Positions 33,841 to 40,936 of a DNA stretch of 64,000 nt are shown here, one piece after another. Position 1 is the first letter of the stretch, and each line of letters begins with the position of its first letter. A model generated the notes under the pieces. That model had not been told where the DNA came from. It saw only the letters and a program-made list of their open reading frames with translations, and did not search any database. Origin of the DNA: Algoriphagus oliviformis (GTDB taxonomy: Bacteria > Bacteroidota > Bacteroidia > Cytophagales > Cyclobacteriaceae); the NCBI RefSeq assembly GCF_017254915.1, contig NZ_JAFKCT010000009.1:1-64000 (forward strand). The letters run 5' to 3'. The translations under genes were made by a program, and so were the position numbers.

Positions 33841-35109
33841 TTAGAATTTGCTTCCCAATCGCGCCTGGATGAGCGCGTCGCAGTAGTCGCGGAAGCTTTC
33901 CGTTTCGATTTTTTCCAGCACTTCTCCGGCAAAGGCATGCAGCAACAAGCCTTTTGCCTGGGTCTTGTCGATGCCTCGTGCCTGCAGGTAGAAGAGGGCT
34001 TCCTCGTCCAGCTGGCCTACGGTGCATCCGTGGGAGCACTTCACGTCGTCAGCCCAGATCTCCAGTTGGGGTTTGGTGTTGACAGTGGCGTCCTCGGAGA
34101 GGAGGATGTTGTTGTTTTGCTGGAAAGCGTTGGTCTTTTGCGCATCCTGACGGACAAAGATCTTCCCGTTGAAGACGCCGCGGCTTTGGTCGGCAAGGAT
34201 GCCTTTGTACAGCTCGTTGGATTCCGCATGGGGAATGGTGTGGTCCACGTTGGTGTGGTTGTCCACGTGGGATTTGCCATTGAGCAGGTAGATGCCGTAC
34301 ATATTGCCTTCGGAGTTGCTTCCGCGCAAGTTGAGGTTCAGGTTGTTTCTGACCATGTCGCCTGACAGCGAAATATTCACCGAGGTGAAGCGGGCGTCTT
34401 TTTGGATATCCGTCTCGATGGTGCTGACTTCGAGGGCGCTTTTTCCTTCGTTTTGAAGTCGATAGTAGCGGATTTGGGAGTTGATGCCTCCCTTTACTTC
34501 CACCACTTCATTGACAAAATAAACCGCGTCGCCTAGGCTGACGGTCTGGTCGATGAAGGTCACCTCTGCGAAATCGCCCGCCTCGATCCAAACTCTAGGC
34601 TGGATCACTTGTCCGGCGTTGGCTTGGTCAAAAGACAGGAGCAGGATGGGCTTTTCCACCTGGGTTTTCTTCGGTACGGAGATGAAAACCCCGTCTTGGA
34701 AAGACGCTTGGTTCAGTGCCGCGAAGGGATCTTTTGCCGGATTGGCAATGGAGCCCAAGGGCAGGTCGGTCTTTGCTGAAAGCAGGGAAACTTCGATGCC
34801 TTCGATCTTGGAGGAAAGCTCGGGAAGGTATTGTCCGTTGGAAAATACCAGCACGTCGCCCTCAAAACCTTCGTACAAAGCGGCCTTCACCTGCTCAGCG
34901 GTGATAGACACAGGTTGGGCTACCGCGAAGTCGATGAGGCTTTGCTCCAGTTTTTTGGAGATGTTGGTAAACTTGTATTCTTCAGCTTTGACAGCAGGGA
35001 GGCCTTGGGAAGCGTAGGCTTCTTTTGCCGCTGAGCGGGCCGCGGCAAAGGTACTTGGCGCTGCGTCGATCAGACTGCTGAATGCATCTTGTTTGGTCAA
35101 GGTACTCAT
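33841..35109 (-). CDS. sufD: SufD subunit of the Fe-S scaffold complex
   Basis: A 422-residue right-handed beta-helix protein that pairs with SufB and two SufC in the SufBC2D scaffold. Typical blocks are EYKFTNISKKLEQ near the N terminus, repeated beta-helix turns, and the C-terminal core KPQLEIWADDVKCSHGCTVGQLDEEALFYLQARGI with the conserved histidine. It lies 17 bp after sufC and 7 bp before sufS. The family match is unambiguous. Confidence 0.95.
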   Translation of the reverse strand: MSTLTKQDAFSSLIDAAPSTFAAARSAAKEAYASQGLPAVKAEEYKFTNISKKLEQSLIDFAVAQPVSITAEQVKAALYEGFEGDVLVFSNGQYLPELSSKIEGIEVSLLSAKTDLPLGSIANPAKDPFAALNQASFQDGVFISVPKKTQVEKPILLLSFDQANAGQVIQPRVWIEAGDFAEVTFIDQTVSLGDAVYFVNEVVEVKGGINSQIRYYRLQNEGKSALEVSTIETDIQKDARFTSVNISLSGDMVRNNLNLNLRGSNSEGNMYGIYLLNGKSHVDNHTNVDHTIPHAESNELYKGILADQSRGVFNGKIFVRQDAQKTNAFQQNNNILLSEDATVNTKPQLEIWADDVKCSHGCTVGQLDEEALFYLQARGIDKTQAKGLLLHAFAGEVLEKIETESFRDYCDALIQARLGSKF

Positions 35110-35126
35110 GATTGTGGGGTTAGCGA

Positions 35127-35891
35127 TCAGACAGTGGCAGCGGAATCAATCTCATCCTTGATCCAGTCGTAGCCTTTTTCCTCCAGTTCCAAAGCGAGTT
35201 CTTTGGTGCCGGACTTCACGATGCGGCCTTTGTACAGCACGTGCACGTAGTCTGGCACGATGTAGTCGAGGAGACGCTGGTAGTGGGTCACCACGATGGT
35301 GGCGTTCTTGTCTGATTTGAGCTGGTTTACCCCGTTGGATACGATTCTCAGCGCATCGATGTCGAGACCGGAGTCGGTTTCATCCAAGATGGAGAGGGTA
35401 GGCTCCAGCATGGCCATCTGGAAGATCTCGTTTCGTTTCTTTTCACCTCCGGAAAAGCCCTCGTTGAGGGATCTGCTGAGGAGCTTTTGGTCGATCTCCA
35501 CGAGCTTCATTTTCTCCTTCATCAGGGTCAAAAACTTCACCGCGTCCAGCTGCTCCAAGCCTCGATATTCCCTTACTTGATTGACGGCTGTTCTCAGGAA
35601 GTTGGTGGATGACACCCCTGGGATCTCCACAGGGTATTGGAAAGCAAGGAAAACGCCTTCTCTTGCGCGGTCTTCGGGAGCGAGTTCGAGAAGGTCTTTG
35701 TTTTGAAACACCACTTCTCCCTCGGTCACTTCATATTCTTCGCGGCCTGCCAATACGGAGGCGAGCGTAGACTTGCCCGAACCGTTTGGCCCCATGATCG
35801 CGTGGACCTCACCCGCTTTTACTTCAAGATTGATACCTCTCAGGATGGGAGTCCCTTCGATGGAGGCATGTAGGTTTTTTATGCTTAACAT
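35127..35891 (-). CDS. sufC: SufC ATPase of the Fe-S scaffold complex
   Basis: A 254-residue ABC-type ATPase that drives SufBC2D. It shows Walker A (GPNGSGKST), a Q-loop, the signature region LNEGFSGGEKKRNEIFQMAML, Walker B followed by DETDSGLD, and the switch His in VVTHYQRLLDYI. SufC-specific features (SGGEKKRNEI and the D-S-G-L-D variant) are clear. In ordinary suf operons it directly follows sufB; here a four-helix-bundle gene and its flanking repeats separate the two by 473 bp. Confidence 0.96.
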   Translation of the reverse strand: MLSIKNLHASIEGTPILRGINLEVKAGEVHAIMGPNGSGKSTLASVLAGREEYEVTEGEVVFQNKDLLELAPEDRAREGVFLAFQYPVEIPGVSSTNFLRTAVNQVREYRGLEQLDAVKFLTLMKEKMKLVEIDQKLLSRSLNEGFSGGEKKRNEIFQMAMLEPTLSILDETDSGLDIDALRIVSNGVNQLKSDKNATIVVTHYQRLLDYIVPDYVHVLYKGRIVKSGTKELALELEEKGYDWIKDEIDSAATV

Positions 35892-35906
35892 ACTTCGAAA
35901 TTTGAC

Positions 35907-36360
35907 ATTTGAAATTTGAGATCAGGAAGCCCCTCACATGGGCTTAAACTTGTTACCCCGATACTCGCTCTCTTTTAAATATTTAATGAACCCGGCTATA
36001 GATCTTGAAATCTCCAAGTTCATCGCAAGTAGTTCCTGAAGCTTTTCTTCAGTAATATAACCCCGGTCAAAAGCTCGATAGAGCTGTGATCTAGTTTCTC
36101 CTGCTGAGCCTTTGGCTATGCTGAGGAAGTTGACGAATTCTTTGTTGCCTTCCCGCTCAAATCCTTCAGCGATATTGTCGGCCACAGAGCCGGAAGATGC
36201 GTTTATTTGATTTTTGAGGCTGAAATCCTTTTCAAAGCCGTTTTTCAACGTGAGTTCAAAGATTTCTTTGGAAAACACCCTTGCCTTTTTCCAGATATCC
36301 AAATCCTCGAAGCGGCTGAAGGTTCCCATAATTTCAAATCATAAACCTCAAATTTCAAAT
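35907..36360. mobile_element. candidate mobile cassette: four-helix-bundle gene between AT-rich inverted repeats
   Basis: The 14-bp sequence CTCAAATTTCAAAT occurs at 36347-36360 and, inverted, at 35907-35920, so the two copies bracket the gene at 35934-36329. Each copy lies in a longer AT-rich run of TCAAAT/ATTTGA units. The same 14-mer occurs in a gene-free repeat array at 52175-52188. The bracketed block interrupts sufB-sufC and is more AT-rich than both neighbours. Whether the repeats are true ends of a mobile unit is an inference. Confidence 0.5.
35934..36329 (-). CDS. four-helix-bundle protein (S23/TIGR02436 family)
   Basis: A 131-residue protein with the family opening FEDLDIWKKARVFSKEIFEL, the core INASSGSVADNIAEGFERE and the middle FLSIAKGSAGETRSQLYRAFDRGYI. 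Relatives were first found as open frames inside intervening sequences of 23S rRNA genes. Others resemble the Avd accessory protein of diversity-generating retroelements. No biochemical activity is established for stand-alone copies. This one lies between sufB and sufC, same strand, 35 and 42 bp from them, with inverted AT-rich repeats in both gaps. It has no evident link to Fe-S assembly, and lower GC than its neighbours suggests later arrival. Confidence 0.88.
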   Translation of the reverse strand: MGTFSRFEDLDIWKKARVFSKEIFELTLKNGFEKDFSLKNQINASSGSVADNIAEGFEREGNKEFVNFLSIAKGSAGETRSQLYRAFDRGYITEEKLQELLAMNLEISRSIAGFIKYLKESEYRGNKFKPM

Positions 36361-36364
36361 TCCT

Positions 36365-37810
36365 CTAGCCAACAGAACCCTCAAGCGTCAGGGCGAGCAG
36401 CTTTTGCGCTTCGACGGCAAACTCCATGGGGAGCTGGTTGAGCACTTCTTTGGCATACCCGTTGACGATCAGGGCGACCGCGTCTTCGGTGGCGATGCCA
36501 CGCTGGTTGCAGTAGAAGATCTGATCTTCGCCGATCTTGGAAGTGGTCGCCTCGTGCTCCACTTTGGCGCTGGGATTATTGATATCTATGTAAGGGAAGG
36601 TATGCGCACCGCAGCGGTCGCCCATCAGCAGGGAGTCGCACTGGGAGAAGTTTCTCGCGTTGTCCGCGCGCTTCATCACCTGTACTTGGCCACGATAGGA
36701 GTTTTGGGACTTTCCTGCGGAGATACCCTTGGACACAATACGGGACTTGGTGTTTTTCCCGATGTGGATCATCTTGGTGCCGGTGTCCGCCTGCTGGAAG
36801 TTGTTGGTCACGGCCACGGAGTAGAATTCGCCGATGGAGTGATCGCCCTTCAAGATACAGGAAGGATACTTCCAAGTCACCGCGGAACCGGTTTCCACCT
36901 GGGTCCAGGAGATTTTGGAATGGTCTCCCGCGCAGATGCCACGCTTGGTGACGAAGTTGTAGATACCGCCTTTTCCGTCTTTGTCGCCTGGGAACCAGTT
37001 TTGTACGGTGGAATATTTCACCTCGGCATGAGCCGCGGCGTAGATCTCTACCACCGCTGCGTGAAGTTGGTTTTCATCACGGGAAGGAGCGGTACAGCCT
37101 TCCAGGTAGCTGACGTAGGACTCTTCGTCAGCCACGATCAGCGTTCTTTCAAACTGGCCGGTGTTGGCGGCGTTGATTCTGAAATAAGTGGAAAGCTCCA
37201 TCGGGCAGCGAACGCCCTTTGGGATATAGCAAAACGATCCGTCGGAGAATACCGCGGAGTTTAGCGCCGCATAGTAGTTGTCGGTCATCGGAACGACCGA
37301 GCCGAGGTATTTCTTCACCAGCTCGGGATGCTCTTTTACAGCTTCGCTGAAAGAGCAGAAGATGATGCCTAGCTTGGAGAGTGTTCCTCTAAACGTAGTA
37401 GCCACGGATACGGAGTCCAGTACGGCGTCCACAGCGATACCCTGCAGTCTCTTTTGCTCATTCAAAGAGATGCCCAGGCGCTCATAGATTGCGAGGAGTT
37501 CAGGATCCACCTCATCCAGGTTTTTGGCTTTCTTCACCTGCTTGGGAGCAGAGTAGTAGCGCAGGGCTTGAAGGTCGATTTTAGGGTAGGTGACGTTGGC
37601 CCAGTCTGGCTCGGTCATTGTCAACCAAGTGCGGAAGGCTTTCAGACGCCACTCGAGAAGCCACTCCGGCTCCTCTTTTTTAGCAGAGATCCATCGAATG
37701 ATGTCCTCGTTCAGTCCGATCGGAGCCTCATCGGCTTCGAAATTGACCGACCAGCCATGTTCGTATTCTTTGGAGGTTAGTTCTTCTAAAATTGAGTTGT
37801 CTTTGCTCAT
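36365..37810 (-). CDS. sufB: SufB scaffold subunit
   Basis: A 481-residue Fe-S scaffold protein, first gene of the suf operon. It contains the conserved stretch GVRCPMELSTYFRINAANTG, SYVSYLEGCTAPSRDENQLH with a conserved Cys, VQNWFPGDKDGKGGIYNFVTKRG, and the C-terminal EHEATTSKIGEDQIFYCNQRGI. Assembly of clusters takes place between SufB and SufD. An AT-rich palindrome and a TACCTTCG box lie 35-70 bp upstream of the start. Confidence 0.96.
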   Translation of the reverse strand: MSKDNSILEELTSKEYEHGWSVNFEADEAPIGLNEDIIRWISAKKEEPEWLLEWRLKAFRTWLTMTEPDWANVTYPKIDLQALRYYSAPKQVKKAKNLDEVDPELLAIYERLGISLNEQKRLQGIAVDAVLDSVSVATTFRGTLSKLGIIFCSFSEAVKEHPELVKKYLGSVVPMTDNYYAALNSAVFSDGSFCYIPKGVRCPMELSTYFRINAANTGQFERTLIVADEESYVSYLEGCTAPSRDENQLHAAVVEIYAAAHAEVKYSTVQNWFPGDKDGKGGIYNFVTKRGICAGDHSKISWTQVETGSAVTWKYPSCILKGDHSIGEFYSVAVTNNFQQADTGTKMIHIGKNTKSRIVSKGISAGKSQNSYRGQVQVMKRADNARNFSQCDSLLMGDRCGAHTFPYIDINNPSAKVEHEATTSKIGEDQIFYCNQRGIATEDAVALIVNGYAKEVLNQLPMEFAVEAQKLLALTLEGSVG

Positions 37811-37845
37811 GAGCTGAGTTATTTAGACTAATTATATTTTGACTG

Positions 37846-37878
37846 CGAAGGTACAACATATAATTAAAATAATATGTT
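37846..37878 (-). promoter_or_regulatory. candidate promoter and palindromic operator of the suf operon
   Basis: Read toward sufB, TACCTTCG (37853-37846) is close to the -7 consensus TAnnTTTG. Directly upstream, AACATAT-N10-ATATGTT (37855-37878) is a perfect 7-bp inverted repeat where the -33 region should be. Such placement suits a repressor. Regulator identity is unknown; no iscR-like gene is in the window. Confidence 0.4.
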
Positions 37879-37973
37879 CGCAGCCATTCGAATTATCTAT
37901 GGGCGATGCGAAAAGCATATTAAAAAGCTTTCAAAACAGCTTGATTTTCAACAATCGGGCCTGAAAAAATAAA

Positions 37974-37994
37974 ATCCGGCAAAAGCCGGAATTC
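37974..37994 (-). terminator. intrinsic terminator of the Lrp gene
   Basis: AATCCGGC-AAAA-GCCGGAATT type hairpin (stem CCGGC/GCCGG), 58 bp after the Lrp stop, followed on the minus strand by TTTTATTTTTT. Confidence 0.65.
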
Positions 37995-38051
37995 ATGTGA
38001 CTTGCCAAAAGCAGCGGTTAAATTATTTATTTGTTTTTAATCTAAATAGGC

Positions 38052-38525
38052 TTACTTCTCCTTGTCAAAAAACTGGATGGGTCTGTTGATGCTTTCTTCC
38101 AATACGATCAAGGTCTCTGTGCGGTCGATTCCGTCGACTTTTTGGATTTTGTCGAGGACCAGTCGGAGGTGGTTGGTGTCGCGGCAGATGATCTTGGCAA
38201 AGATGGAATAGTTGCCGGTCGTATAATAGGCGCTGACCACCTCGGCGATTTCTTTCAGCTTTTCGATGACGTTGTCGTAGAGCGAGCTTTTCTCCAGGTA
38301 GATTCCGAGGAATGCGGAGATGTCGTAGCCCAGTTTTGAGAAGTCGATGTTGAGCGTAGCGCTCTTGACGATTCCCATGTCCTCCAATTTTTTCATCCTC
38401 ACGTGGACAGTTCCTGAGGATACAAAGACCTTCTTGGCAATTTCGGTGTAAGGGGTTTTTGCGTCTTCGTTTAGCAAAGAGATAATTTTGAGGTCTATGT
38501 TGTCGATATCTAAAATTTTGTCCAT
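38052..38525 (-). CDS. Lrp/AsnC-family transcriptional regulator
   Basis: A 157-residue regulator. The N-terminal helix-turn-helix (DLKIISLLNEDAKTPYTEIAKKVFVSSGTVHVRMKKLEDMGIV) is followed by an alpha/beta RAM effector domain (AYYTTGNYSIFAKIICRDTNHLRLVLDKIQKVDGIDRTETLIVL). These proteins usually form octamers that sense amino acids. It is a single gene transcribed away from the M14 peptidase gene; a peptidase beside an amino-acid regulator is suggestive but not proof of control. The target cannot be read from the sequence. Confidence 0.92.
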   Translation of the reverse strand: MDKILDIDNIDLKIISLLNEDAKTPYTEIAKKVFVSSGTVHVRMKKLEDMGIVKSATLNIDFSKLGYDISAFLGIYLEKSSLYDNVIEKLKEIAEVVSAYYTTGNYSIFAKIICRDTNHLRLVLDKIQKVDGIDRTETLIVLEESINRPIQFFDKEK

Positions 38526-38610
38526 TTTCCTATAGAGGATTTAGATGATTGTTAATGAAGGATGCGGTAAATTAGAGATTGTTCAAAATATTGCAAAATT
38601 TTTTTTTCAA

Positions 38611-38642
38611 TTTGTAATTATTGACAAAATCCATTTACTTTG
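38611..38642 (+). promoter_or_regulatory. candidate promoter facing right, upstream of a possible small RNA
   Basis: TTTG at 38611-38614 and TACTTTG at 38636-38642, about 20 bp apart, approximate the Bacteroidota -33/-7 pair. No protein gene starts nearby on this strand: the next ATG is at 39008, and a terminator comes first at 38791. Confidence 0.35.
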
Positions 38643-38649
38643 GGCTTAT

Positions 38650-38816
38650 CAATTAACAACAGTTGAAAATTTGGTTTTGACAGGTTTGGATTGCAGATAA
38701 GTCTGATATCAAATCAAAAACCAAACAATTGGTATTCATTTCGAAACTTTTAATCTCTAAAGTTATATTTGGGTTTATATTCTGAAAAGGGTCTTGCTGC
38801 TGGCAAGACTTTTTTG
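38650..38816 (+). ncRNA. candidate structured small RNA or leader
   Basis: A stretch of about 165 bases lies between a plausible promoter (38611-38642) and an intrinsic terminator (GTCTTGC-TGCTG-GCAAGAC at 38791-38809, then six T). Inside, TTTGGTTTTGA (38670-38680) can pair with TCAAAAACCAAA (38714-38725), enclosing a small hairpin CAGA-TAAG-TCTG (38694-38705). No open frame of note is present. It may be an independent sRNA or an attenuated leader of the M14 peptidase gene at 39008. Family not recognised; the call rests on these elements only. Confidence 0.35.
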
Positions 38817-39007
38817 TTGCCCTTTAGGCTCGGAAAGCCGGAATAGGGTGCTCTGGCCAAGCTGGCGGTAGTCGGGCCGTTGCCGATTTTTTGAGGGTCA
38901 AAGGGCTTGATACCCACTTGAGGGATGTCCGGTCTTTTTTTTAAGCGGTGGGACAAGCGTTGGTGCGCTTGCGTATTTTTAAGCAACCATAAAAACCACA
39001 CTGCCTT
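38817..39007. other. intergenic sequence upstream of the M14 peptidase
   Basis: With 38526-38816 this completes a 482-bp gap between the Lrp gene and the peptidase. It contains GC-rich short hairpins but no gene or clear -7 box that I can support. Confidence 0.3.
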
Positions 39008-40930
39008 ATGAGAAAAACTACCCTGCTGACCGCGGCTTGCCTTGTTTTCGGCATGGCCACCGCCCAGGTCAGGCCTTTTGAGCCCGAGACACTTTTTCCC
39101 GAGAAAAACGAAAAATCGAAATTTCATACGGTTTCTGGCGAACGGCATGGCCCTTCGTTCTTCAGGAAGTTTGAGTTTCCCGAGGTCGAATACAAGCCTG
39201 GAGAGAAGCTCACTTTTGACAAATACCATACGGTGGAGGTCATGTACCACTGGTACGAGACCTGGGCTAAGCAATACCCAGACATCGTAGACCTATACGT
39301 GGTGGGGCAGTCGTTTGAGGGCAGGCCGATCTACCAGATGACCCTGACCAACAAGAAGACAGGCAAAGATACCGACAAGCCCGCGGCCTATTTTGAAGGG
39401 GGGAGGCATTCCGGAGAGATCACCTCCAGTGAATCCATCCTTTGGCTGACCCAGCATCTCCTGGAGGGCTATGGCAAGGACGCGGAAATTACCGCGCTCA
39501 TCGACACCAAAGCCATCTACCTCCGTCCCCAAAACAATCCCGACGGCTCCAATCTCTACCTCTACACCGAGCAGCGCAATAGAAGTACCGTGCGGCCCAC
39601 AGACAATGACCGCGATGGGCTCCTGGACGAAGATCCGGAGGAGGACCTGGACGGGGATGGAGTGATCTACCAGATGCGGAAGAAGGCCGTGACGGATGAG
39701 GAAAAGGAAAAAGCCAACTTTGTCATTGATCCCAAAGACCCTAAAGGCCGACTGATGGAGCGGACGTTTCCCGGCAAAGGCGAGTACCTGATGTACACCG
39801 AGGGCTATGACAACGACGGCGATGGCAGCTACAATGAGGACGGTATCGGCGGCCTGGATCTCCATCGAAACTATCCAGAAAACTGGCGTCCCAACTCCGG
39901 TGGTGACCTGACGGGCCGTGGCTATACCCAAGGCGGGGCAGGGGAGTACCCGCTCAGCGAGCTGGAGTCGCGCGCCACCGTACTGTGGATGCTCAGCCAT
40001 CCCAATATCTCCGTCGTCAACTCCATGGATACCCGAGTCCCGATGCACCTTCGCGCCCCCTCGACCTCCAAGAGCGAAGAGCGCATGTACCCCGAGGATC
40101 TTGCTATATATAAGGAGATGGACCAGCTCGGGCTCTCCTTCACCGCTTACCCTTGGGCTGGCGACGTCTATGAGACCTATGCTACCCGATACAAAGTCAA
40201 TTCCATGACTGGCGATCCCCTGAAGCCTGAGCCACTCTTTGGCCACGGGCCGGATTTCGGCTACTTCTACTATGGCAGCATCTGGTATGGGGACGAGCTC
40301 TGGAACAACGGCGCCATGAAGGATTACGACGGCGACGGGATCTACGACGACTACGATGGACTCATGTGGGACGATGAAGCCAATGACAGCAAGGGCTTCA
40401 AGCCTTGGACGGCCTTCACCCATCCCGTATTGGGCGAGGTGGAGATCGGGGGCTTCCATCCGAAGTTTTTTGGGCAAAATGGGCCTCCCTGGCAGCTGGA
40501 AGACTGGGCCAAAAAACAGGCGCTCTTCAATCTCGCCATGGCCAAACGGCTTCCGCAGCTGGCGATCTCCGATCTGAAGGTCCAAAAACTTGCCGACGGG
40601 GAGTTTGAAATCACGCTGGACTGGAGCAATGCCGGGCAGCTGCCGGTGGCGCTGGAGCAGGCGAAATTGGTAAAGATCGTGCAGGAGGATAGGGTTTCCC
40701 TGGACTTTGATAAGGAGCTTACCAAGGGCTATGAGGATGCCCAAGTGAAGATCACTGCGCCGAGTCTGCACGACAAGACCGTCTACTCCGGGTACACCGG
40801 AGTGGGGGAGAAAAAGACCGCCACCTTCCGGGTCAAGGTCGAGGGCAACGAGCCCGTGAAGGGGAAGGTCAAGCTTTCCTCTACCCGCGGAGGATATCTA
40901 GAACGAGAATTTACCTTAAATCAACAATAG
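39008..40930 (+). CDS. exported M14-family zinc carboxypeptidase with altered zinc site
   Basis: A 640-residue secreted peptidase with a signal peptide (cleavage near ATAQ, residue 20). The M14 zinc motif is GGRHSGE with His134 and Glu137; the substrate motif DLHRNYP (His286) corresponds to the family DLNRNFP. Acidic Ca-binding-like loops occur (DNDRDGLLDEDPEEDLDGDG, DYDGDGIYDDY). By ungapped comparison with my memory of related proteins, the third zinc ligand (normally His in a YHTxGG context) is Asp341 here (NSMDTRVPMHLR). The general-base Glu430 in DELW is retained. A C-terminal beta domain follows. The S9 peptidase starts 6 bp downstream, so the two are an operon for peptide degradation. 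Confidence 0.8.
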   Translation: MRKTTLLTAACLVFGMATAQVRPFEPETLFPEKNEKSKFHTVSGERHGPSFFRKFEFPEVEYKPGEKLTFDKYHTVEVMYHWYETWAKQYPDIVDLYVVGQSFEGRPIYQMTLTNKKTGKDTDKPAAYFEGGRHSGEITSSESILWLTQHLLEGYGKDAEITALIDTKAIYLRPQNNPDGSNLYLYTEQRNRSTVRPTDNDRDGLLDEDPEEDLDGDGVIYQMRKKAVTDEEKEKANFVIDPKDPKGRLMERTFPGKGEYLMYTEGYDNDGDGSYNEDGIGGLDLHRNYPENWRPNSGGDLTGRGYTQGGAGEYPLSELESRATVLWMLSHPNISVVNSMDTRVPMHLRAPSTSKSEERMYPEDLAIYKEMDQLGLSFTAYPWAGDVYETYATRYKVNSMTGDPLKPEPLFGHGPDFGYFYYGSIWYGDELWNNGAMKDYDGDGIYDDYDGLMWDDEANDSKGFKPWTAFTHPVLGEVEIGGFHPKFFGQNGPPWQLEDWAKKQALFNLAMAKRLPQLAISDLKVQKLADGEFEITLDWSNAGQLPVALEQAKLVKIVQEDRVSLDFDKELTKGYEDAQVKITAPSLHDKTVYSGYTGVGEKKTATFRVKVEGNEPVKGKVKLSSTRGGYLEREFTLNQQ

Positions 40931-40936
40931 CTTACC

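Noticed and set aside
32634..33872. Long open frame antisense to sufS
   Set aside because: sufS has all catalytic residues on the other strand.
39293..40771. Long open frame antisense to the M14 peptidase
   Set aside because: It is low-complexity V/I/H-rich and lacks a start context; the peptidase frame is clearly the coding one.
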